From Gloeopeniophorella convolvens (taxonomy: Eukaryota > Basidiomycota > Agaricomycetes > Russulales), in assembly GCA_022496205.1 (NCBI GenBank), contig WTXD01000059.1, forward strand, positions 1 to 64,000: a stretch of 64,000 nucleotides of DNA, given 5' to 3'. How positions within the stretch are numbered: position 1 is the first letter of the stretch; every line of letters starts with the position of its first letter. The translations under genes and the position numbers were made by a program. This document shows positions 22,335 to 32,791 of this stretch, in pieces. The notes beneath the pieces are model-generated. The model was not told where the DNA came from and ran no database searches. It saw nothing but the letters and a program-made list of their open reading frames with translations.

Positions 22335-25300
22335 CCTCCCTTGCGGCGCTCCTGAGGCATTTTCTCCCTCACCACACGCGAGCCCGGGCCGCAGCACGCG
22401 TACAGCGCGGGCGCATGACGCACCCGCGCACCCCAGCCGAAGCCCAGCGCGATCCGAAATGTAGACGAGACTTTCCCCGCACACTGCGCGCACCCGGCCC
22501 CGTGGGGGGATGCGGGGACAGGGGATCTGCCGTGCGTCATTTGACGTGCCCAATCGCGCGCCGTGCGCGACGCCGGAACAAGGCCATTTCCGATGTTTTC
22601 CCTGACATTTCGGGCGTGGGTTTGGGCACGATAACACAAACAGCACAGAGCATACGAGTCTCAAAAGAGGTCGCCCGAGCCCAGGACAGCTGCGTGGTGG
22701 CCTAGTACGGACCTCCGGAGGTACACAAAGGGGTTGGCAGGCAGGCACAGAGGATGGCGTGCGCGCATGTCATGGCGACCTTGGCGGGCTCGGCGCCAGA
22801 GACGACACGGAGCGTGACCCCGCGCGCAATGCCTATTCTCCGCACTAGGGTTCTCTGAATAGAGTCTATTGAGCACAATCACTGCTTCGGTGCATGCGAC
22901 GGCGGCAAAGTCGGTGACTGTCAGGCGTCGGATCCGGCGGCACCGGGTGCGCGCAGAACCTCCGCTGCGCGTCGAGCCAGGCACGCCATTCAATCCTGAG
23001 GTGGATACAGGGAATAACTCTGGGAGATGACTGAGCGTACGAGCGTGCCGTGAGCCATAAGCAGGAGGCCGGCGGCACATCGCTCAGGCAACCTGGTCTG
23101 CACAGATGACGCACCCATCCGATCGCCGTCCTCTACGAGAAACGCGCAGGCCTTCGCCTTCGCCTTGCGAGTCCTCATCACAGGCCCGCATCCGAGAAAG
23201 CAACGATCAGAGAGGCATCGGCGGACGCCGCAGTAGGGCGGACATGCGTCGGAATGCAGCTCTGACCCTCAAGAAAAGGGGTGCGCATCGCCCAAGCCAA
23301 GCATATTCCCAAGGCCCTCACAAAGAGCGCAATGGAGGCGCGCGCTCTTGTGCAGAAAGCTGGGTGAGGCGGCCGGTGAGGGAAGAGACCAAGACAGCAG
23401 AGCGCTGACTCAGGCAGCGCGGCGTCGCCCGCGGGACTTGCCGCGAAGCGCGCGCGGAGCCGAGTAGCGCTGTCCAATAGCATGCTTATCGTTCCATCTT
23501 CATCTGCCCAGCCTCCATCGATATCTCAGCTCGCGCCCCGTCCCTCGGCGCGGCCTGCTCTGCAGCCCCGGGCACGGCGACGCGCAGCATCGCCCACACC
23601 GCCTAATCTGCAGGGCAAAGTATCATATATCAAGTAGTGCCACCTGCTGTGCCGTCGCGGGGGCAGTGCGCGCAACGGCACACACATGATTATACTTGCT
23701 TGTTCCCTGCTGCGACTCCATGCGAAGTGCCACTGCACCATTCCGAGCGGCTCGCCCTGGCTCGCCGCCTCGCCCCGGCCTCCCGTGTTCGCGTTCCGCT
23801 CTGGGAACAACAAGTGGCTCGCGCCCTTGTGATCGCAGTTCAATGGTGGCCTTTTGTCCGCCCCTGCGCATGCCGAGATGTGTTGTGCGCTCGGGGGCAT
23901 TAGGGATGCGTATGGGTCCTGCCAGTACACAACAGCACCCCGCGGCGCGCCATTGTTCGATTCTCCGCTTTGAGCAGTGATCGTCGTTGCAGCGCAGGAC
24001 ACCGCCGCCGCCCCTGGCACGGTGCTTCTCCTTCGCAGCGCTGTCAGCTGCTGCTTACGCCGTGTGAGTGCTTCTCCCCGCATCACGGCACGCGCCGTTG
24101 TTTTGCGAACAAGCACAGTGCTGAAAGTTGCGCACTGCGAACAGTCAGTCTGCCTAGGACACCGCCCCAGCGCACGCCCTGTTACCCGCCAGTGCCCCTG
24201 CGGGTGGTCACCAGGATCACGCGCGCATTGCCCCAAGGGACACCGGGGCCCTGAATTCCGACGCTCCGTCCCTGCGCCGTGCACCGGACACTGATCGCCT
24301 GGATGACCGTATACACTTACCACCGGGCAGCTGTTCCATGCGACCGTCACGGCGGAGCTGCAATCGCCATCATGCCACCACCCACGCACTGGCAGCTGTT
24401 GTGTTTCGCCCCCGCAGGCATGTGCGTATCGTACCCAGCCGGGGCGCCAGCACCCAGGCTCCGTCGTCCAGACGTCCAACTCCGAGCTGGCCCCTGCAGC
24501 AGGCATTCCATTCCGCCAGTAAGCCACAGTCACACGCACGCCGCATGTGTGCTGCACCAAGGAAAGTTAAGCACCGCCGCCGCTCGCGCGGCTCCCACCC
24601 GCTTCTACGATCGGACGCACGCCCAGCGATCGCGAGAAACATGGCAATGCCCCCATCGAGTGGACAACGCCTGGCCGGCTGGCGCGGGGCCCCGGCGCAG
24701 CGCGCGTGCGCATCCCGGGCCTCCACCGCCGTGCGCCCAGGCAGGCGATCGCGCACCTGCGCACGCCGCACGCCCAGATGGGCGCGATGCGCGCCCCGCC
24801 CCGGCCCCCGGGTCGCCATCATCCGACAGCGCCTCATGCTACAGCAGACGCCACATCTGAAGTGAAGCTGGAGGCTTGAAGCTTGCGTGATTGGGTGGCA
24901 CCGCAGGCTGCCAGCCGACAGCCCGCAATCAGACTCGTGCGTGCGTTCACAAACTTGATTCACACGCTGCTCGGCGGCGGTGGCGGCGGTGGTGAATCTG
25001 CCCACACACGGGGGGCGCCTAGTGCCTGTAAAGTTCAGCGAAGAGCTTAATTGAGCTGACCCAGAGCCCGGCACGCGCGGATTTCCTCCAGCTTCACCCG
25101 CGTGATAAGTCAACCTTGGTACGCAGGCGCAAGTAAGTATCTGCGCGATCGATTCTCTCTCAGCCGTGTCGCCAAAAACTTTCATCGCAACTTGTGCAGC
25201 GCCGGAAGCAACTGAGGCGCCGGCCCCCCGCGCGCGGCGCCTTATCGATCGGATCGATGCGCGCCGCCTTACCGTGCCGCGCCGGCCGCTTATCCGATGC

Positions 25301-25818
25301 GCGCGCGCGCGTCGAACCGCTGGCGCCCTGCTCTCTGGCCTGGCGCGGTGCGCACCAGCGGCGCATAAGCGAGGGGTGCGGATTGGATTCTGAATTCTGA
25401 GTTCGCGGTGGTTTGCTGGGGGGGCGCGGTGGACCCACACGCGCCCACGCCGCGCGTGCTTCTCGTGCGCAGCAGCAGCAGCGGTGGTGGTGGTGGTACA
25501 TACAACAGTGGCTTTTTGCGCGTTGTCCCAAGTACTAGTAGTAGCAGCAGTAAGCAGCAGTAGCAGTGCACGGCCGCCCCGCGGGCCTGCGTGGCAGCGC
25601 ACAGTACAGTCTCCGACCCCCCCTTCGTGTGGCGCATCCACCCGGGGCGTCCAACACCCGTCTCCGCGTACATTTTGCCAGCGCCGCGCGCGCGCGGCGC
25701 ACGCACTTCCCGCTCCGTCCCTGTCCCCGTCCGATCCCAATCCCGTCCCGGGGCCGCGCACGCAGGCGGTGCGCGGAATTCATAGCAAGTGGGGCACGCA
25801 CGCATGCATGCGCCGGGG
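22335..25818. other. GC-rich 3.5-kb intergenic region
   Basis: This lies between the AA9 gene start and the velB 3' end, both on the minus strand. Long open frames exist, the longest 24370-25761 on the minus strand, but they are rich in Arg, Ala, Gly and Pro and overlap others in every frame, as expected for stop-poor GC-rich DNA. Alternating GC tracts (about 25295-25310, 25685-25700) and CAG/GGT triplet runs (about 25465-25500) are present. I see no gene. Confidence 0.5.
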
Positions 25819-27309
25819 CTAGTCGTCATACCCCCCGCTGCCCTCGTCGTCGCGCCGGCGCGCGCGGCTCGACCCCGCGCCCGACGCCTGCATCGGGTCG
25901 TCGAGTTTCTTGCGGCGCTTGCGCTCCGTCTCGCGGAGGTTGAGCCGCACGCCAAAGTACGACAGGTGCTGTGGCGCGCGTCAGCGTGAGACGGGAAGCG
26001 CACGGGCGCGGGCGCACCTTGGTGAGGTCGGTCGAGGCGCGCAGGCCGGGGAACTCCTTGGTCGAGTAGACGCGGAACGCACCGCCGTAGCACTCTGCCC
26101 AGACGGGCGTCTGCCCGTCGCTCGCATGCACGCGCGAAAAGAGGTCAAAGCACCTGTAGCGGAGGATAAAGGTGCCCTCGGCCTTGACCGCGAGGTCCTG
26201 CCGCGCGGTCAGCGGCCAAACGACGCGCGCAGGGGAGGGAAACGCCACGGACGGAAAAGACGAACATCAGGACCTTGTTGCCCTTGTAGTCCAGGTTGGC
26301 CGCCTGCACGAACGTCGTGCCTGCGAGCGCGTCAGTCTGCTTTGAGTTTTCCGCGATGGGGACCGCGCCGCGGAAGTAGTGCACGATCTCGTCCGGGCGG
26401 CTCGGGTTGGACGGCGGCGCAGGCACGCCGCTGGACCCGTTACCGCCCCCGTAGCCGCCCGCATCGGGCTGCTGTTGTTGTTGTTGTTGCTGTTGTTGCG
26501 GCGGCGGAACCGGCACCGGCGGCACAGGCGCAGGCGCGGGCGCAGAGGGCGCGCCGTACGGCGGTTGTGGCGCGGGGTACGTGTATGCGTACGGTTGCTG
26601 TGTTGGGGCGGTGCCGGGCGAGTACGCAGCGGGCGAGAGGGTCGATGTGGACGCGCGGCTCGGGGAGCCCGCGCGGCGCTTATCGTCGGGGGCGCTGGGG
26701 GCAAGGTCGGGCACGTCCGAGCTGGGGACGGGAAAGAGGTCGACGTGACAGATAAGGCCCATGTTGTTGATATCGCTGGGGGTGTACCATCAGATTATCG
26801 CGCGCGCGCATACAAGAGGGAGACGGGGGACGCAACTCGTAGTTCTCGACCTCACTGTCGGCGCGGTCGGTGCCCGGGTGGGTAAAGTAGAGCTTCAGCT
26901 GAACGACGGGGGGCGGGTCGAGGGGACGGCGGTCCTTACGAGCATACCTGTATGAGATGGATGAGATGGGAGACGGTCGGAACGGACGACTCGAATAGGC
27001 GGAGGGGACGCACTTGCGGCCGAGATCCGCCTTTTGGAGCTCGATGAGCTCTGCGCGCACGTGCTTCCCGGTGAACTGGCCTGTGGCGAAGTTGAGGGGT
27101 GCACCGATAGCGCGTGTCTGGATGGGAGGCGAGGACGGGTGAGGTGGGTCGCGGGGCTGATCGCGGTCGCGGGGTTGGTGGGACGAAGACGAGGCTGGTG
27201 GTGGCGGTGGTTGTGGTTGTTGCTGCTGCTGCTGGTGATGGTGTTGGTGAGGATAAGAATCCTGATGTTGTGGATAGGGCGGATGAGACTGGGAGGGATA
27301 AGGATACAT
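25819..27309 (-). CDS. velB: Velvet family regulator, VelB type
   Basis: A nuclear transcription factor that in other fungi pairs with VeA or VosA to link development and secondary metabolism. Five exons (27309-27014, 26947-26837, 26775-26253, 26197-26018, 25968-25819) give 419 codons plus stop. The N-terminus is Tyr/Pro/Gln/His-rich. The velvet domain opens with GQFTGKHVRAELIELQKADLGRKYARKDRRPLDPPP (split by an intron), continues with GLICHVDLFPV, is interrupted by a long Pro/Gln/Ala-rich insert with a run of ten Gln (about 26473-26502), and resumes with FVQAANLDYKGNKVLMFVFSDLAVKAEGTFILRYRCFDL. An insert splitting the velvet domain is the hallmark of VelB. The tail is basic (RKRRKK) then acidic. 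Introns are 49-66 nt. Confidence 0.9.
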
Positions 27310-28484
27310 CGGGAGAGAGTTGGGGACAGAGACGAGGAGAGGCCCGGTTGGTTATATACGCCGCTCAATGACGACGGGCAAACGGACGAACTGGCTCTCG
27401 GACACCCGCAGCAGGGACCCCAACACCCTGCCCCGGGAGCAGGCGGGCCCCCAGGCACTGGCTCCCACATCAGGGCGCTACCCCTGACTGCCCAAAGCAG
27501 AAGCCGGCGGACTTTCTGTTACCCGTCCACCACACACGCGATCTTTATCTCGCCCCAGGCCGTAACCGTCCGCCCAGGCAAGGCAGCCCGCACCCGCTGT
27601 GCGGGCGCAGGTTGCCGTGGGTTCTGCAACGTGGCACGGGTTACGCGCTCGTCAGGCGGGCAGAATAGCCCCGGCGCACATAAGGCGCCTGAGGGGGGCG
27701 ATGATGGGAGATGGGGCGGTGGGCGGCTGTGGCCACGCAGCTGTGAGGATCAGAGAGTTGGGCACCATGAGGATGGCCGCGATTAGCTCGCCCGTTCTGA
27801 GAATGAAATTGCAATATAACCAAGTACGGGGCGGCCGTCGCCCAGGAGAGCCTGCGGCGCCCGGGGCCGGCCGTCGGCCAAGCTGCAGGAGGCTGCAGGC
27901 GGTGGGGCTACTCGGGCCATCCTCCCGTCTGCCGAACATCCCCTGCTAGCGGCTGTCGTAGCCGCATCGCATAATTTTGGCGTCGCAAACTCTGCATCAC
28001 GCGCGATCTTGCCAGCGACAACCCGGACGCTTTCTTGTGTCTGGTCTCTTCGCGCCAGCACCGCGCGACACGTCCAGTCCGTTCCAAGCCAGCGAAGGGC
28101 AACCCAGACGCGCCTCGTTCACCGCGGCCGAACAAGCCATACCTTCCCCGAAGCGTCTGCGAACCACTCCAGCACGCGCACTCGCTTCCTCCCACGCCCC
28201 GGCTTCCTCAACTCACCAGCACCGGCCGCTTACTGTACTGCGACTAGCTTGGCGGCCACTGGGTAGCGGTCCCACACAACGGACCGGCTTAACATCCCAG
28301 CACCCGCAGCTTTCAGCATTGTGCAGCGGCCCGTGGCGAGCCCTTCGGCAACAAGCTTCGGCTGTTTGGCGAGCCAATACCACCGACGTCAACCCCGTTC
28401 TGTGGCGAACAGCCCACCCTACAACGTTGACGTTTCGCCCTGCCCAGCACCCGAACCCGAACCTTGGGTGATCCTCGGCCCCCA
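27310..28484. promoter_or_regulatory. Shared divergent promoter region of velB and the EEP gene
   Basis: About 1.2 kb separates the two divergent start codons. On the plus strand it begins with purine-rich sequence (27310-27350). I see no good TATA box for either gene and no reading frame with a known motif. Confidence 0.4.
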
Positions 28485-29711
28485 ATGACACAGCTCACGA
28501 GCACCCCGACGCGCACGCGCCTGCGCATCGCCTCTTGGAACCTGCGCTACGACGTCCAGCCCGACACCATCCCCATCTCCGCGTCCCTCGCCGCGCTCCC
28601 CGACCCGCGCGCCGCGCCCACCGCGCGCAAAGCACGCGGCGAGCAGCCGTGGAGCACGCGCCGCATCCGCGTCGCGCAGCGCCTGCGCGCCGCGCGCGTC
28701 GACGTCATCGGTACGCCACGTCCCATCCTCGAGTGCAAAGGGATGGGCTGATCACCGACGGGGACCCCAGGGTTCCAGGAGACGCTCGTGCGGCAAGTGG
28801 AGGACCTCGCGGAGCTCCTCGGGCCCGACTTTGCCTGGGTGCGCCGCCCACAGCTCCCCCCTCACCCCCCGCGCCCCGCCAACTAACAGCCCCAGATCGG
28901 CGTCGGGCGCGACGACGGCGCCGCCGCGGGCGAATTCAGCCCGCTCTTCTACCGCCGCGCGGCGCTCGAGCTCGCGCAGAGCGACACGTTCTGGCTCGCG
29001 CCCGCGCCGTTCACGCCCGGCGCGCTCTTCCCGGGCGCGGGCTGCCCGCGCCTCGCGACGTGCGCGCGCTTCCGCGTGCGCAGCGGCGGCGCGGAGACGG
29101 AGGCGCTCGTGGTGCTCAACACGCACCTGGACAACGTCAGCGACGCGCAGCGCCGGCTCGGCGCGGGGATGCTGCGCCACCGCGCGGCGCACGAGGCGCT
29201 CGCGAACACGCCCGTGCTCCTCACGGGCGACTTTAACAGGTGCGCGCGGGCCGTTCTCGTGCGTGCGTGCGTGTGTGTTGATGCGCACGCAGCGAGGCGG
29301 AGGGCGCGGACTCGGGCGCGTACGCGGTGCTCACGGGCGCGCAGCCCGCGCCGGCGCTGCCGCCCGCGTTCCTCGCGCGCTTCCCGCTGCCCGCCGGCGG
29401 GGACGCGGGCGACTATACGATGCTCGATCTGCGCGCCGAGGCGCCGCGCGGCGCGGTCGGCGGGCACTGGCACACGTTCGTCGGGTTCGAGGCGCGCGCG
29501 AAGGACGCGTGTTGCATCGATTTTGTGTTCGGGGGGAGCAACCGCGGCTGGTGCGTGCGCTTGTTCTGTTTGTTGTGGGTTGGGGTGGGTGGCTGATGAG
29601 GGTGGTGGTGGGGGCAGGGAGGCGGAGGGCGTGTTTGTGCAGGGCGTCGAGGATGATGATGGTGTGCTTGCGAGCGACCACCGGCTCGTGCTCGCGGATG
29701 TCGTGCTCTAG
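28485..29711 (+). CDS. Endonuclease/exonuclease/phosphatase family protein
   Basis: Five exons (28485-28710, 28771-28838, 28896-29239, 29293-29550, 29618-29711) sum to 329 codons plus stop. Family motifs in order: RIASWNLRYD, then VIGFQE (metal-binding Glu), GVGRDDG, EFSPLFYRR, LNTHLDN, LLTGDFNS, CIDFVF and the terminal LASDHRLVLADV (catalytic His). This set matches the stand-alone fungal EEP proteins, related to Mg-dependent nucleases and phosphoesterases. The substrate cannot be told from sequence. No signal peptide is seen. Codon use is strongly GC3-biased, like the neighbours. The start is the Met shortly before the first strand; a Met seven codons upstream (28464) is in frame and also possible. 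Confidence 0.88.
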
Positions 29712-29916
29712 GTCCTGTCGGCAGAGCATGCGGGAACAAAGGTGCGTCGGGATTGTATGATACAGCTAGGGAGTCCAGTGCGCGCATGTATGATATCGTC
29801 GGGGGTTCATGGCGCAACGGGCGAAATAACAACGTTGCAGACATCACAGACATAATAAGCGTCACAACCCTCCTTCCATGCGCGTACACCTGTCCAGCAA
29901 CTCGCACCTCGAGCTG
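29712..29916. other. Short convergent spacer
   Basis: The EEP gene (+) and the thaumatin-like gene (-) converge here with about 200 bp between their stop codons. Confidence 0.6.
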
Positions 29917-31536
29917 CTACTGCAGCAATATCCAAGCCATGACCACCGGCACAAGCGCCGCCCACAGCCCTGCCGCCACGAAACTCGCGCCTCTACACGC
30001 GCCGGACGGCGACGAGTCCGGCTCCGCATCGGGGGCAGGGCTGTTTGTCGGGCCGCCCGCGCCGCTCGACGTGCTCGAACTCGTGCTGCTCGCGCCGCTG
30101 TTTTGTACGACCCCGCTCGCCGCTGCGCCGCCGGGTCAACCTCGCTCCGTCAGGTGCCGAGAGGATGAGACACGCACCGACGCCTGTCGGGGTCCCGCTA
30201 GGCACCAGCGAAGGCGGGACGCCCGAGATCGGCGCAGGCGCCTGCCCGCCGGGCGGTGGCCTGCACGCGAACAAACGCAAAACAACCTATGAGAAAAGGT
30301 TAGGTGGGCGAAAGCGCGGCACGCACGGGCAAAACGTGAGCGTGTAGTCGCTGTTCAGGCCCGCGTCGCACGTCCAGAGCGCGGTGCCGGAGCCCTCGTC
30401 AAACGCGTACGCGTACGCGTCCGGGCAGTTGCCCTCTACGCCACGCAGCTGGATTCAGGGGAGGCTGCACGGGGCGCGGGGACAGGACGCGGCGCACTGA
30501 AGTACGAGTAAAACTGGACGCCGGACGAGGGGCACGTCGCCGCCGTGTTGTGCGAGCCGGTGCAGCAGTTCGCCGAGTCCGCTGCCGAGCCGAGCCGAGC
30601 CGAGCCGAACCCAGCGTCAACAACAAACAGCATGTGGAGGGGCGCAAGCGCGCACGCACCGGGATCGTCGAGCCCCGCCGCGCACGCGCTCTTGCACCCG
30701 ACGGGGAAGTCGCTCGGGTCGAACGGCCCTATGAGCGGCGCGGGGCACGCGGGGCCGAGGTCGACGGGGCACGACGCGACGGAGCAGTTCGCCGCGGCGG
30801 GGATGATCGCCATCGGCAGGTTGTACCCGTCGACGAGCGACACGTCGTAGAAGTCCTGGTTCCCGTCGCCCTGCAGCGTCCATTCCGCCACCGTTGCGGG
30901 CGGCGTGCCCTGTGCGGCGCGGTCCGCGTTGGGGTGAGCATGGGAGGGAAGAGGCGGGGGGAGGCGCGCACGGTGCCGGTGTTTGGGTCGCACTCTAGGC
31001 CGCCGTTGCAGCCGCCGTCGAGGCATGATGTCGGGCCTGGGTTCGTGGTGAAGTCGCAGTTCCGGCGTCCCTGTGATCGGTGAGTTAGCTGTGGGTAGGG
31101 TGCGTAGAGGAACTGGCGCACCCAGATCCGGCCAGACTTCCAATTATCTGGTACGCCGAACTGGACGGACGTCGACGGCGGGGACTCCCAGCTGCGCCGT
31201 CGCCGTGAGTGGTGATGTAGGGCGTGAGGCGGAGGGAGAGGCGTACCCGGTCGGGAACTGTGGGACGTTCGGCGCGACCGTCAGGTCGGTGAACATCTAG
31301 ACGCAAGACTTTGACAACTGCGCATGGAAGCAGGCCGGGCACGACGCACGGCAGGCCTGCGCCGTCGTCCGCGTCAGCGACGCAAACTCGGAAAAATCGG
31401 AGCACCGTGGCGCGCACCAGATGGTGAACGGACACGCATTGACGACGGTGAACAGCCGCGCGTCTGCGCTGTTCGAGAGCGCGGCGGCGAGTACGAGGAG
31501 GGTCGCAGCAGATTGCATGGGCGGTGGCATATGCAT
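29917..31536 (-). CDS. Thaumatin-like protein with Ser/Thr-rich tail and GPI-type C-terminus
   Basis: A predicted cell-wall or surface protein of the GH64/TLP fold. Ten exons (31536-31418, 31356-31350, 31296-31247, 31191-31122, 31070-30972, 30909-30660, 30581-30498, 30435-30327, 30260-30178, 30122-29917) sum to 358 codons plus stop. It begins with a signal peptide (..LLVLAAALSNSADA), then VVNACPFTIWPAMFTDL, SGRIWGRRNCDF, CNGGLECD, ATVAEWTLQG, FYDVSLVDGYN, SANCCTGSHNTAATCPSSGVQFYSYFKGNCPDAYAYAFDE and TLTFCP, with the many Cys of the family. A Pro/Ser/Thr/Gly-rich linker follows and the protein ends with a hydrophobic stretch FVAAGLWAALVPVVMAWILLQ, typical of a GPI-anchor signal. The second exon is only 7 nt. 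Introns are 51-78 nt. Three Mets near the start are possible; the first is used. Confidence 0.87.
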
Positions 31537-32740
31537 GGCGGGCTGCTGCGGTTCGGAACGTGATGGGGCGTCGTGCGTGCGGTTAAGATTACTAAAAACA
31601 CGAAGGAGCAGCGCGCACGAGCGCGAGCGTTCGCGGACGCACGAGGCGTCGAGCTCGTTAACGTAATTATAGAATGGGTTCGTCGCTCACACGGCCGCTG
31701 ACGACATGCTTCAGGTTCGCTTTGCGCGTTCGGCCCGGGCACCGAGCTACAGGTCGGAGTCCGGGGTCGGCCATCCAGCTTTGTTCCTACTTATACTTGT
31801 ACTTGCCTCCACTCCTCACAGGCCTCACCCGTCACCCTGGTCACTACATAAAGCCGAGGCATCAGCTGGTTCAGGTCCGGGTCGCCGCTGGCGGCGCGCG
31901 TCCCAGAGCGGCGCCCATCCATCGACACGACCCGCGACGCCACCTGCAGGCAGCATCGATCATACCTGCTCCCGACCTTCGCTTGACCCAGCTGGTCCGC
32001 GACAGCCTTCTCGAGTGCACTCCATTGAAGACGAGGGTGTCAACCACGTGTCATCAACTAGCGTCTATGTATGTAAGAATAGTTTTGTTGCCATTTCACT
32101 TCATGGGGTTCGGTCGATAGGCCGAGGATTGAACAAGTGGTTCTGTCGGCTGGATGCCCCCATTCTCGCCGCTAGATCTCGCCGGTGCAGATTTATCCGC
32201 CGAGGGAAGTGTGACCACGACAACATGCCTCGATCGAATGCATCCAAATCCCCCCAGGGCCATTGGAGTCGGTCGCCGCGTTCTCGCTACATTGGACATC
32301 CACGGTGCGTTTGCTTGTCTCTGAAAGGGCAAAGCAATGTCTCAGTCCCTGCTGTAGCGCCCACCCCCAAGTTGACGCGCCGCCGGCGCCAGCCTATGTC
32401 CTTATGAGCATCAGGGCAGTCATCGTTGATGGGTTCCTGCTTCACCTAATATCGGAGAAACATCCACCCAATGACCGGCAACGCTAATCTTCGGTTCTGC
32501 TGCTCGACCTCCCCATGCTCACCATCGCACGTGGAGCATGCCAAGGCACGATCATAACGAGAACCCGGTCATCCGACGCTCGGACCCCACCGAACCCCAC
32601 GAGTTGCTCATCAAGCGCGCAGGGCACATACATCATTGTGGGAATTAAATGCAGGCGCGTCTACTGCACGTAACGCAGCAACCTCACGCCACGCGCTCTC
32701 GTCATGATGCGAGGCACTTGGCGGGACCTCGTCTACGTAG
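31537..32740. repeat. Inverted copy of the duplicated 5' flank, upstream of gene D
   Basis: There is no gene. From about 31690 the sequence matches the 5' flanks of A-C in inverted orientation, for example the GGTTCGGTCGATAGGC string and the GAGTGCACTCCATTGAAGACGAG block. This shows that D was duplicated together with its flank and then inverted or copied in the opposite orientation. Confidence 0.65.
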
Positions 32741-32747
32741 TATAAAA
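32741..32747 (+). promoter_or_regulatory. TATA box of gene D
   Basis: TATAAAA, about 51 nt upstream of the start codon at 32792, matching the box in A-C. Confidence 0.65.
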
Positions 32748-32791
32748 GGCTGACCTGGCCTGCAGTGCGCCTGCAAGACGACGGCCCAGCT

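Noticed and set aside
24370..25761. 463-codon open frame on the minus strand
   Set aside because: Composition is Arg/Ala/Gly/Pro-heavy with equally long frames overlapping on both strands, no motif, no intron series; typical of GC-rich non-coding DNA.
29753..30292. 179-codon plus-strand frame after the EEP gene
   Set aside because: It is antisense to the last exons and introns of the thaumatin-like gene, which have a coherent splice series and motifs.
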